From positions 1 to 5,419 of the forward strand of contig JAOPWW010000261.1 of assembly GCA_025965495.1 (NCBI GenBank): 5,419 bases of DNA, given 5' to 3'. Both the position numbers and the translations under genes were made by a program. Positions 1-5,419 of this stretch are shown piece after piece; positions within the stretch are counted from its first letter, which is position 1; the number at the start of each line of letters is the position of its first letter. The notes beneath the pieces are model-generated. The model worked only from the letters and a program-made list of their open reading frames with translations. It was not told the DNA's origin and searched no databases. This stretch comes from Frankiales bacterium (lineage in GTDB: Bacteria; Actinomycetota; Actinomycetes; Mycobacteriales; SCTD01).

Positions 1-321
1 GCCGAGGCGTCGCGGCTCGGGCTCGGCGGCGGGGCGGTCGACGCCCTGCTCGGCGGCGGACCGGAGCAGGTCCCCGACCGCTACCGGGCGGCGGACCCGG
101 TGGCGCTGCTGCCGTCGGGGGTGCGGACCGTCCTGGTCCACGGGGAGGCCGACGACGTCGTGCCGACGAGCCAGAGCGAGCAGTACGTCGCGGCGGCGAC
201 CGCCGCCGGGGACCTCAGCCGGCTCGTGCGCGTGCCGGGCGGCCACTTCGAGCACCTGGACCCGAAGAGCCGCGCCCTGGACGCCGCCCGCGAGGCGCTG
301 AGCACGATGAGCGCGCCGTAG
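1..321 (+). CDS. Alpha/beta hydrolase, C-terminal part (5' end outside window)
   Basis: The frame is open from base 1 to a TAG at 319-321, giving 106 residues with no start needed inside the window. An internal GTG at position 100 would cut into the fold and is unlikely to be the true start. The visible part carries the last two elements of a hydrolase catalytic triad. HGEADDVVP (residues 47-55) follows a hydrophobic beta strand and supplies the acid (D51). PGGHFEHLDP (79-88) supplies the catalytic His (H82). The nucleophile-elbow Ser would lie upstream, out of view. The spacing and the HFxxxDP ending resemble dienelactone-hydrolase/prolyl-oligopeptidase-like or kynurenine-formamidase-like hydrolases. 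The substrate cannot be told. The gene ends 7 bp from the stop of the oppositely oriented SRPBCC gene. The family call is firm; the subfamily is open. Confidence 0.85.
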   Translation, partial: AEASRLGLGGGAVDALLGGGPEQVPDRYRAADPVALLPSGVRTVLVHGEADDVVPTSQSEQYVAAATAAGDLSRLVRVPGGHFEHLDPKSRALDAAREALSTMSAP

Positions 322-328
322 CCGGCGC
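313..328. terminator. GC hairpin between convergent stops, possible bidirectional terminator
   Basis: GCGCCG (313-318) pairs perfectly with CGGCGC (323-328) around the four-base loop TAGC, which includes most of the hydrolase stop codon. An overlapping alternative pairing is TGAGCGC (308-314) with GCGCTCA (325-331). The element sits where two convergent genes end, where a shared terminator would be expected. No T-run follows on either strand, and short GC stems arise often by chance in DNA this GC-rich, so this is tentative. Confidence 0.25.
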
Positions 329-730
329 TCACGCGCCCTGCTCGAGGACCTCCTTGAGGCGCCGGAGGTCGGCCCGGACCAGGGCGGCGTCGGCGGCGAA
401 GGCCTCGGGCGTGCTGCCCGGGGCCGGTCGCAGGGTGAAGACGACCTCGGCGCCGTCGTCGTGCGGCAGGACCCGCAGGGGGTTCAGCACGGAGGTGCCG
501 TCGGGGAGGGTCACGACGTGGTCGAGGACGCCGAGGTCGTTCGGCGGGACGAACGTCACGACGACCTCGCCCATCGGCGACTGCGCCACCCACGAGCCGT
601 CGCCGCGGGGCTCGACGCCGCTCGCGAGCCCTGCGGCCCACGCCGGCAGGTGGGCCGGGTCGGCGGCGTAGGCGTAGACGTCGCCGGCCGGTCGCGCGAC
701 GACGACGGACAGGTGCAGGCTGCTGCTCAC
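329..730 (-). CDS. SRPBCC-fold (START/polyketide cyclase-like) small protein
   Basis: This encodes 133 residues from a GTG at 730-728 to a TGA at 331-329. The layout fits the SRPBCC helix-grip fold. An N-terminal strand (residues 5-12) is followed by PAGDVYAYAADPAHLPAW (14-31), the typical start-helix with an aromatic/proline 'DPxxLPxW' ending. A series of beta strands runs about 36-102, and a long amphipathic helix fills 107-131. Length is normal for the family. These proteins form a cavity that binds a hydrophobic ligand; no ligand or catalytic residue can be named here. There is no signal peptide, so it is probably cytosolic. The start lies 4 bp after the stop of the exonuclease fusion gene. 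No strong Shine-Dalgarno is visible, so translation by reinitiation from the upstream gene is likely. Whether it works with that gene functionally is unknown. Confidence 0.85.
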   Translation of the reverse strand: MSSSLHLSVVVARPAGDVYAYAADPAHLPAWAAGLASGVEPRGDGSWVAQSPMGEVVVTFVPPNDLGVLDHVVTLPDGTSVLNPLRVLPHDDGAEVVFTLRPAPGSTPEAFAADAALVRADLRRLKEVLEQGA

Positions 731-734
731 CGGC

Positions 735-2588
735 TCAGACCCCGGCTCGCGCGGGCCGGGCCGCCGGGCGCAGGGCGCGGCGGTCGTCGAAGGGCCGTGC
801 GGCGGTCCGCGCCTGCTCCGCCACCCCCACCCAGCCGCGGTGCCGACCGGCGCCCGCGACCGGACTGGCCCAGGTCCCGTCCAGCCGGACCAGCCGGGTC
901 CCGGGCAGCTCCAGCCAGCGCAGGACGCACTCGACCTCCTCCGCCGTCGCGGCCGGCAGGGGTCCCGGGCCCGGCAGGACGGTCTCGGCGGTCGCGACCA
1001 GCGCGTCGACCAGAGGTCCCGGGGCCTGGCCGCGGGCCAGCACGCCCGACCCGACCAGCCGGCCCCGCCGGACCACCGCGAGCTCCCAGCCGAGGTCGGC
1101 CGTGGGACGGGCCGCCACGAGCTGGGTGACCCCCGTGAGGGCGGTGATCCGCTGCAGCTTCGCGGCTGCCCGGACGAAGGCGACGAGCCGGTCGCGCTGC
1201 GCCGCGGCGTCCTCGAAGCGCTCCTCGGCCGCGAGCGCGTCGATGCGTGCGCTCAGCGCGCCGACGACGGCGTCGGGGTCGTCGGCGACCGCCCGGGCGA
1301 ACGCCCCGGCGTGGACCGCGTACTCCTCGACGCCCTGCAGCCCGAGGCAGGGCGCCCCGCAGCGGCCGAGCTCGAACAGCACGCAGGCGCTGCTCGGCCT
1401 GCGGACGCTCACCCGCTTGGTGCACTGCCGCAGCGGCAGCGCCTCGTGCGCCGCGGCGACGGCGAGCTCTGCCGTGCGGCTGCTCCCGAAGGGGCCGAGG
1501 TAGGCCGCGCCGTCGTCCTGCACGGTCCGCACCAGGGACAGGCGGGGGAAGGCCTCGACCGTCAGCTTCACCCAGACCACCTTCTCGGGGAACTTCGAGC
1601 GCCGGTTGTAGCGCGGCCGGTGCTCGGCGATAAGGCGCAGCTCGCGGACCTCGGCCTCGAGCGGCGTCGCGCAGACGACCGGGTCGACCCGCTCGGCCAG
1701 CCCGACCATCTCGGCCATCCTGGTCCTGGACTCGCTCGCCGTGAAGTAGGTGCGGACGCGGGTGCGGAGGTCCTTGCTCTTGCCGACGTACAGCACCCGC
1801 CCCTGCGGGTCCCGGAACAGGTAGACGCCGGGTGCGCTCGGGAGCCCGTCGGCGAGGTGGCGCTTGCGCCGCTGGGCCTCGCTGACCTGCGCGGAGAACG
1901 ACTGCAGCTCCTCGAGGCTGTGGACGCCCAGACCGCCGAGCCGGGCCAGCAGGCCGTGCAGGACGTCGACGGTCGCCTGGGCGTCGGCCAGCGCGCGGTG
2001 GCACGGGGTCACCTCGGCCCGGAACAGCCGCGCCAGGGTCGAGAGCTTGCAGTTCGGCGCCTCGTCGCGGGTGAGGACCCGCCGGGCGAGCCGCGCCGTG
2101 TCGAGGCTCTGGGGCGCCGGCCAGTCGAGGTCGAGCTGCCGGCAGCCGGCCTTGAGGAAGCCGAGGTCGAAGGGAGCGTTGTGGGCGACGAGCACCGCGC
2201 CGCGGCTGAACTCGAAGAACGCCGGCAGCGCCTGGTCCAGCCGCGGGGCGCCCGCGACCATCTGGTCGGTGATGCCCGTGAGCACCGCGATGAAGGGCGG
2301 GATCGACGTCGGCGGGTTCACCAGGGTCTGGAACTCCCCGAGCACCTCGCCGCCGCGGACCTTGACCGCCCCGATCTCGGTGATGGCGCAGCTGTTCGGC
2401 GTCGCGCCCGTGGTCTCGAGGTCGACGACGACAAAGGTGACGTCCCGCAGCGGGGTCCCGAGGTCGTCGAGGGTCGACTGGACGGCGACGGGCGCACGCC
2501 CGGGCAGGAGGGCAGGCAGGCGCGCGGGGAGCGCTCCGGGGAGGGTCGGGCTGGGCACGGCCCGGACGCTAGGGGCGCCCTCCGACAA
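735..2588 (-). CDS. DEDDh exonuclease fused to UvrC-like GIY-YIG endonuclease half
   Basis: This encodes 617 residues from a TTG at 2588, or 607 from a GTG at 2558; the GTG is plausible because of a promoter-like hexamer just upstream. Residues about 50-212 are a DnaQ-type 3'-5' exonuclease: Exo I VVDLETTG (D56, E58), Exo II AHNAPFD (D141), Exo III HRALAD (H197, D202). Residues about 248-330 are a GIY-YIG nuclease: GVY (254-256), LYVGKSKDL (266-274), R277, E316 and PRYN ending at N328 match the UvrC active-site pattern. Residues about 362-420 match the UvrC linker (YLGPFGSSRT; C389, C402, C410, C414). Residues 447-472 are a UVR (UvrB-binding) motif. The RNase H-like 5'-incision domain and HhH domains of full UvrC are absent; a roughly 140-residue tail of unknown function replaces them. 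All catalytic residues I can check are present. It is a Cho-like repair/processing nuclease by inference, and cytosolic. Confidence 0.93.
   Translation of the reverse strand: MSEGAPSVRAVPSPTLPGALPARLPALLPGRAPVAVQSTLDDLGTPLRDVTFVVVDLETTGATPNSCAITEIGAVKVRGGEVLGEFQTLVNPPTSIPPFIAVLTGITDQMVAGAPRLDQALPAFFEFSRGAVLVAHNAPFDLGFLKAGCRQLDLDWPAPQSLDTARLARRVLTRDEAPNCKLSTLARLFRAEVTPCHRALADAQATVDVLHGLLARLGGLGVHSLEELQSFSAQVSEAQRRKRHLADGLPSAPGVYLFRDPQGRVLYVGKSKDLRTRVRTYFTASESRTRMAEMVGLAERVDPVVCATPLEAEVRELRLIAEHRPRYNRRSKFPEKVVWVKLTVEAFPRLSLVRTVQDDGAAYLGPFGSSRTAELAVAAAHEALPLRQCTKRVSVRRPSSACVLFELGRCGAPCLGLQGVEEYAVHAGAFARAVADDPDAVVGALSARIDALAAEERFEDAAAQRDRLVAFVRAAAKLQRITALTGVTQLVAARPTADLGWELAVVRRGRLVGSGVLARGQAPGPLVDALVATAETVLPGPGPLPAATAEEVECVLRWLELPGTRLVRLDGTWASPVAGAGRHRGWVGVAEQARTAARPFDDRRALRPAARPARAGV
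2566..2571 (-). promoter_or_regulatory. Possible -10 element for leaderless start at GTG 2558
   Basis: On the minus strand TAGCGT fits the actinobacterial -10 pattern TAnnnT. It ends seven bases before a GTG (2558-2556) that is in frame with the exonuclease fusion. That spacing is what a leaderless transcript starting at the G of GTG would show. No convincing -35 hexamer lies 16-19 bp upstream. Neither the GTG nor the upstream TTG has a clear Shine-Dalgarno. If real, the protein starts with MPSPTLPG and is 10 residues shorter. Confidence 0.3.
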
Positions 2589-2621
2589 GACCGGACGGCC
2601 GCGCCGGGCCTGCCGCCGGTC
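2589..2621 (-). terminator. GC-rich hairpin after the transporter gene, possible terminator
   Basis: GACCGG (2589-2594) pairs with CCGGTC (2616-2621). After one unpaired A (2595), CGGC (2596-2599) pairs with GCCG (2612-2615). This leaves a 10-bp stem with a 12-base loop. It lies wholly inside the 45-bp gap between the transporter stop (2634) and the exonuclease start, and on the minus strand is followed by TTGTC rather than a true U-tract. The position suits ending the TPR-transporter transcript. The GC-rich background makes chance stems common. Confidence 0.35.
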
Positions 2622-2633
2622 CTGCTGCGAGGG

Positions 2634-4283
2634 TCAGCCCAGGGAGGCGTTGACGCGGAGCCCGCGGACCACGAGCACGGCGCCGACGACGACGACGAGC
2701 CCGGCCGTGAGCAGCGGCAGCAGCCGCCCGAGCCGGCTGCCGCGGCCGAACGCCCAGCCCCGGCGGTCGAGCAGGGACTGCGCGCGGAGCATGAGCAGCC
2801 CCGCCGCGGTCAGCGTGCCGGCCATCCCGACGCCGTAGAGCAGCACGAGCACGACGCCGAACCAGGCCCGGCCGAGGTAGGTCGCCCCGAGCAGGACCAC
2901 CAGCGCGCTCGGGCTCGGCACCAGCCCGCCGGCCACGCCCATCGAGGCCAGGGTGCGCCAGCCGATCGGGCCGGACGGGACCTCGTGGCTGTGGGTGCGG
3001 CCGCCGTGGGTGTGGACGGGGGAGGGGGCGAGGGCGACGGCGCCCGCGGCGGGAGCGGGCACCAGCAGGGGCTCGTGCGGGTGCGGGTGGTCGGGGTCGT
3101 CGTGCGCGTGGTCGTGCGCCGCGTGGTCGTCGTGCGCGTGGTCGTGCGGCCCGTGGTCGTGCGCCGCGTGGCCGTCGCCGTGGTCGTGCGCGTGGTCGTG
3201 CGGCCCGTGGTCGTGGTCGTGGTCGTGGGCCTCGTCGCCCAGCCGGCGGCGGACGGCGAGGACGAGCAGGTAGACCCCGACCAGGGCCAGGAGCACCCCG
3301 CTGATGACCTCGGTGACGGGCACGACCCGCTCGGGCGACGCCAGGGTCGTCAGGGTGATGGCCGCGCCGAGCAGCAGGACGCCGGCGGTGTGGGTGAAGG
3401 TCACGACGGCGCCGAGCTGGAGGGCCTGGCGCCGTGTGCCCTTCTGGCCGACGAGGTAGGCCGCCAGCACGGTCTTGCCGTGGCCGGGGGCGAGCGCGTG
3501 GACGGCGCCGAACCCGAGGGCGACGAGGGCGCTGAGCAGCGCGAACGGGAGCGTGAGGTCGCGCCGGCCGAGGAAGTCGGTGACGGACGAGGCCAGGCCG
3601 CCGAGGCCGCGGGGCAGCGCGGTCCGCTCCGCGCGCGGGATCGCGTCGTCGTTCGCGGACCCGCCCGTGCAGGCCTTCGCGGGCAGCGTGAACGACGCGG
3701 CGCGGACGTCGACGGGGCGCGACAGCAGGTCGGCCGGGTAGTGGGTCAGCAGGGCGCTCGGGCTGTCGGCGGCGACCCCGGGGAAGGCCCCGCAGCCGCT
3801 GGTCGCCGTGACCTCGCGCCACCCGGTGCGGCCTGCGGAGGAGTCGTCGGTGAACGCGACGGCGGCCCCGGGGGCGACGTCCCCGGTCAGCCGGCAGGAC
3901 AGGCGGGTGGTGGGCAGCCCGCCCTGCCCGGGTCCCGGCTCCGCCGCCGACGCCGTCACGGCCAGGGGGACGGGCCGGCCGTCGGCGGTGAGGGACAGCA
4001 GGGCGGCGTCGGACGTGCAGGCGTCGGCGGCGTAGGCCGTCAGCTCCGGCGCCGACAGCCGGCCGTCGCGGTCGGCGTCCCAGCGGCCGCGCAGCTGCAC
4101 GGTGGGCAGCTCGGCGAGGTCGACCAGGTGCTGCACCTCGAGGCCGGAGCGGCCGGCGACGAGCCGGTCGGCGGTGTTCACCGTGAAGTTGCCCAGCGGG
4201 TGGGCAGAGGCCGGCCCGGACAGGCCGACGAGGGCGGCCAGGACGAGGGCGGCCAGCAGCGCGAGGCGGGCCCGGAGCGTCAC
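2634..4283 (-). CDS. NicO/RcnA-type nickel-cobalt transporter with EF-hand ectodomain and His-rich loop
   Basis: This encodes 549 residues from a GTG at 4283-4281 that overlaps the TPR stop as GTGA. The frame is open far upstream, but the signal peptide fixes this start. Residues 1-27 form a signal peptide (R4, R6, Leu/Ala core, cleavage likely after ASA27). Residues 28 to about 240 form an extracytoplasmic domain with a canonical EF-hand loop (D69, D71, D73, G74, E80) and four Cys (89, 130, 164, 205). Six probable membrane segments follow, about 245-264, 288-310, 324-344, 447-470, 475-498 and 519-540. The NicO signature HALAPGHGK (262-270) and THTAG (297-301) are in the first half; GGLVPSPSAL (452-461) is in the second. 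The loop between segments 3 and 4 has 21 His in 353-403 plus H424, H426, H431 and H433. The positive residues RR (284-285), RRR (345-347) and RxxR (517-520) place this loop in the cytoplasm. Uptake or efflux, and the metal, cannot be told; the His loop resembles that of the efflux protein RcnA. Confidence 0.9.
   Translation of the reverse strand: MTLRARLALLAALVLAALVGLSGPASAHPLGNFTVNTADRLVAGRSGLEVQHLVDLAELPTVQLRGRWDADRDGRLSAPELTAYAADACTSDAALLSLTADGRPVPLAVTASAAEPGPGQGGLPTTRLSCRLTGDVAPGAAVAFTDDSSAGRTGWREVTATSGCGAFPGVAADSPSALLTHYPADLLSRPVDVRAASFTLPAKACTGGSANDDAIPRAERTALPRGLGGLASSVTDFLGRRDLTLPFALLSALVALGFGAVHALAPGHGKTVLAAYLVGQKGTRRQALQLGAVVTFTHTAGVLLLGAAITLTTLASPERVVPVTEVISGVLLALVGVYLLVLAVRRRLGDEAHDHDHDHGPHDHAHDHGDGHAAHDHGPHDHAHDDHAAHDHAHDDPDHPHPHEPLLVPAPAAGAVALAPSPVHTHGGRTHSHEVPSGPIGWRTLASMGVAGGLVPSPSALVVLLGATYLGRAWFGVVLVLLYGVGMAGTLTAAGLLMLRAQSLLDRRGWAFGRGSRLGRLLPLLTAGLVVVVGAVLVVRGLRVNASLG
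3129..3215. repeat. Perfect 33-bp direct repeat in the His-rich loop
   Basis: Bases 3129-3161 and 3183-3215 are identical over 33 bp, with a start-to-start distance of 54 bp. A third partial copy (3099-3118) matches the first 20 bases. The repeat encodes HDHGPHDHAHD at residues 357-367 and 375-385 of the transporter, so it keeps the frame. It lies within a 173-base run (3068-3240) with no A on the plus strand, because the loop uses only CAC for His and GAC for Asp. This arrangement suggests recent duplication and possible in-frame length variation between strains. Confidence 0.85.
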
Positions 4284-5419
4284 GACAGGCGGCCGAGCAG
4301 CCGTCGGGCCTCCGGGGCCTGGAGCGGGTCGAAGCGGGGGTTGAGCGTGAGCGCCCGGGTCAGGGCCGTCCTCGCCGCCGCCCGGTCGCCGACGGCCGCC
4401 GCGATCGCGCCGAGGTGGTACTCCAGGGAGGGGGACCGCAGGCCCAGGCGCAGGGCGCGGCGCGCGACCGGGAGGGCCTGCGCGTCGCGTCCCGCGCGGT
4501 GCAGCGCCCAGGCGTAGGCGTCCTCGACGAGGACCGCGTCGGGACGGGTGGCGTACGCCTTGCGGGCGTACCGCAGCGCGGTCGCGGGGTCGCCGTGGTC
4601 GGCCTCGAACAGGGCCAGCTCGAGGTCGACGTCGGCGCCGGACGCGGCGAACAGCTGCTGCGTGGCGCGGACGACGTCGTACTGCTGGCGCGCGGCGTCC
4701 TTCTGCCCGGTGGCCTCGAGCAGCGTGCCGAGCTCGACGAGGAACGCCGGCTGCGGCTGGCGCTGCACGGCCTCCTGGTAGTCGGCGAGCGCCGCCGTCG
4801 TGTGGCCGGTGGCGGCCAGGACCTTGGCCCGGCCGGCGAGCGCGGGCAGGTAGTCGGGGTCCGCGGCCAGAGCGGCGTCGTAGCCGGCGCGGGCCCCGGC
4901 CAGGTCGCCGCTGTTCCACGCGAGCTCGCCCAGGTAGTGCCGCGCGAACGCGACGTCGGCCGGGGCGTGCGCGGCCTCGGCGGCCTGCAGGAGCAGCTCC
5001 CGGGCCCGGACGACGTCGCCGCGGAGCTCGTTCTGGTAGCTGGCCCGGGCGAGGGAGTCGACGCCCGTCCGCAGGTCGAGCATGCGCTGGACGGCCTTCG
5101 CGGCGTCGTCGTAGCGGCCGAGCTCGGTGAGGGCATCGGTCTTCACGCCGTAGGTGGTGGCGTCGTAGTCGTTGACGGCGAGCGCCGCGTCGGCCAGGCG
5201 CAGGGCCTCGGCGAAGCGGTGGCGCGCGGCCGCGAGGGTCGCCTGCCCGGTGAGGGCGGCGCTGTTGCGCTGCGGCTGGACCTGCAGGGAGCGGGCGAAG
5301 GCCTGCTCGGCCCGGCCGTACTCGCTCGGGTCCGCGGTGAGGCGGGCGTTCTGCACGTGGGCGAGGCCCAGCTGCGACCAGCCGCCCGGGTCGCCGGGGT
5401 GGCTCTCCGCGGCGGCCTG
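4280..5419 (-). CDS. TPR-repeat protein (5' end outside window)
   Basis: The frame is open from the right edge to a TGA at 4282-4280, giving 379 visible residues. A GTG at 5356 exists, but TPR-like sequence (GGWSQLGLAHVQNARL) continues upstream of it, so the true start lies beyond the window. The protein is made of about ten degenerate 34-residue tetratricopeptide repeats. Clear units include those around YLPALAGRAKVLAATGH (190-206), FLVELGTLLEATGQ (226-239) and SLEYHLGAIAAAVGD (331-345), with Ala/Gly and Pro at consensus positions (DPDY, QPQP, NPRF). TPR arrays are alpha-solenoid scaffolds for protein contacts; there is no enzyme motif. The stop overlaps the transporter start by four bases (GTGA), so the two are probably translated together. 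A role in assembly or metal handling for the transporter is inference from this coupling. Whether it carries a signal peptide is not visible. Confidence 0.9.
   Translation of the reverse strand, partial: QAAAESHPGDPGGWSQLGLAHVQNARLTADPSEYGRAEQAFARSLQVQPQRNSAALTGQATLAAARHRFAEALRLADAALAVNDYDATTYGVKTDALTELGRYDDAAKAVQRMLDLRTGVDSLARASYQNELRGDVVRARELLLQAAEAAHAPADVAFARHYLGELAWNSGDLAGARAGYDAALAADPDYLPALAGRAKVLAATGHTTAALADYQEAVQRQPQPAFLVELGTLLEATGQKDAARQQYDVVRATQQLFAASGADVDLELALFEADHGDPATALRYARKAYATRPDAVLVEDAYAWALHRAGRDAQALPVARRALRLGLRSPSLEYHLGAIAAAVGDRAAARTALTRALTLNPRFDPLQAPEARRLLGRLS

Noticed and set aside
727..2004. Minus-strand 425-codon open frame inside the nuclease gene
   Set aside because: It is an Arg/Pro/Gly-rich frame-shifted shadow of the nuclease coding sequence and has no motif.
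3075..3227. CRISPR array or regulatory repeat
   Set aside because: The repeats are in frame, encode His/Asp units of a transporter loop and have no unique spacers of regular length.
840..4517. A 1225-codon open frame on the plus strand across the nuclease and transporter genes
   Set aside because: It is antisense to two genes with clear catalytic and membrane motifs. Its product is low-complexity Arg/Gly/Ala/Val-rich sequence with no recognisable domain. Such long shadow frames are expected at this GC content.
4284..4919. N-terminal extension of the transporter frame to position 4919
   Set aside because: The upstream part overlaps the TPR gene in another frame and is Arg/Pro-rich without domains. 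The signal peptide starting at 4283 marks the true start.
329..5419. A dedicated defence or otherwise novel multi-gene system spanning the minus-strand genes
   Set aside because: The genes fit ordinary metal transport and DNA repair/processing roles. There is no integrase, toxin-antitoxin pair or helicase-nuclease defence module, and base composition does not change visibly across the block.

Overview
The window is very GC-rich. It has dense genes, short gaps, GTG/TTG starts and almost only G/C-ending codons, which points to a high-GC actinobacterium. The strongest lineage marker is the fused DnaQ-exonuclease/UvrC-like protein, a type I know mainly from actinobacteria (compare M. tuberculosis Rv2191, from memory). 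The exact genus cannot be told from the sequence.

Layout, left to right. Positions 1-321 (+) hold the C-terminal end of an alpha/beta hydrolase that starts outside the window. It converges on a block of four minus-strand genes. Read in transcription order from the right edge, these are: (i) a TPR-repeat protein whose start lies beyond the window (5419 to 4280); (ii) a NicO/RcnA-type metal transporter with a signal peptide, an extracytoplasmic domain with an EF-hand loop, and a His-rich loop (4283 to 2634), joined to the TPR gene by a GTGA stop/start overlap; (iii) after a 45-bp gap with a GC hairpin and a possible leaderless promoter, a DEDDh exonuclease + GIY-YIG + UvrC-like Fe-S/UVR protein (2588 to 735); (iv) a small SRPBCC-fold protein starting 4 bp after that stop (730 to 329).

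The block appears to hold two functional units. The first is a metal-handling pair: the transporter and the TPR protein are translationally coupled and probably made together. The second is a DNA-processing gene followed closely by the SRPBCC gene. No gap between genes exceeds 45 bp. I see no tRNA, rRNA, CRISPR, insertion sequence or phage signature. The most unusual features are the architecture of the transporter (likely mature N-terminal His, EF-hand, 25 His in a cytoplasmic loop encoded by a perfect 33-bp repeat) and the complete UvrC-type four-cysteine pattern in the exonuclease fusion.
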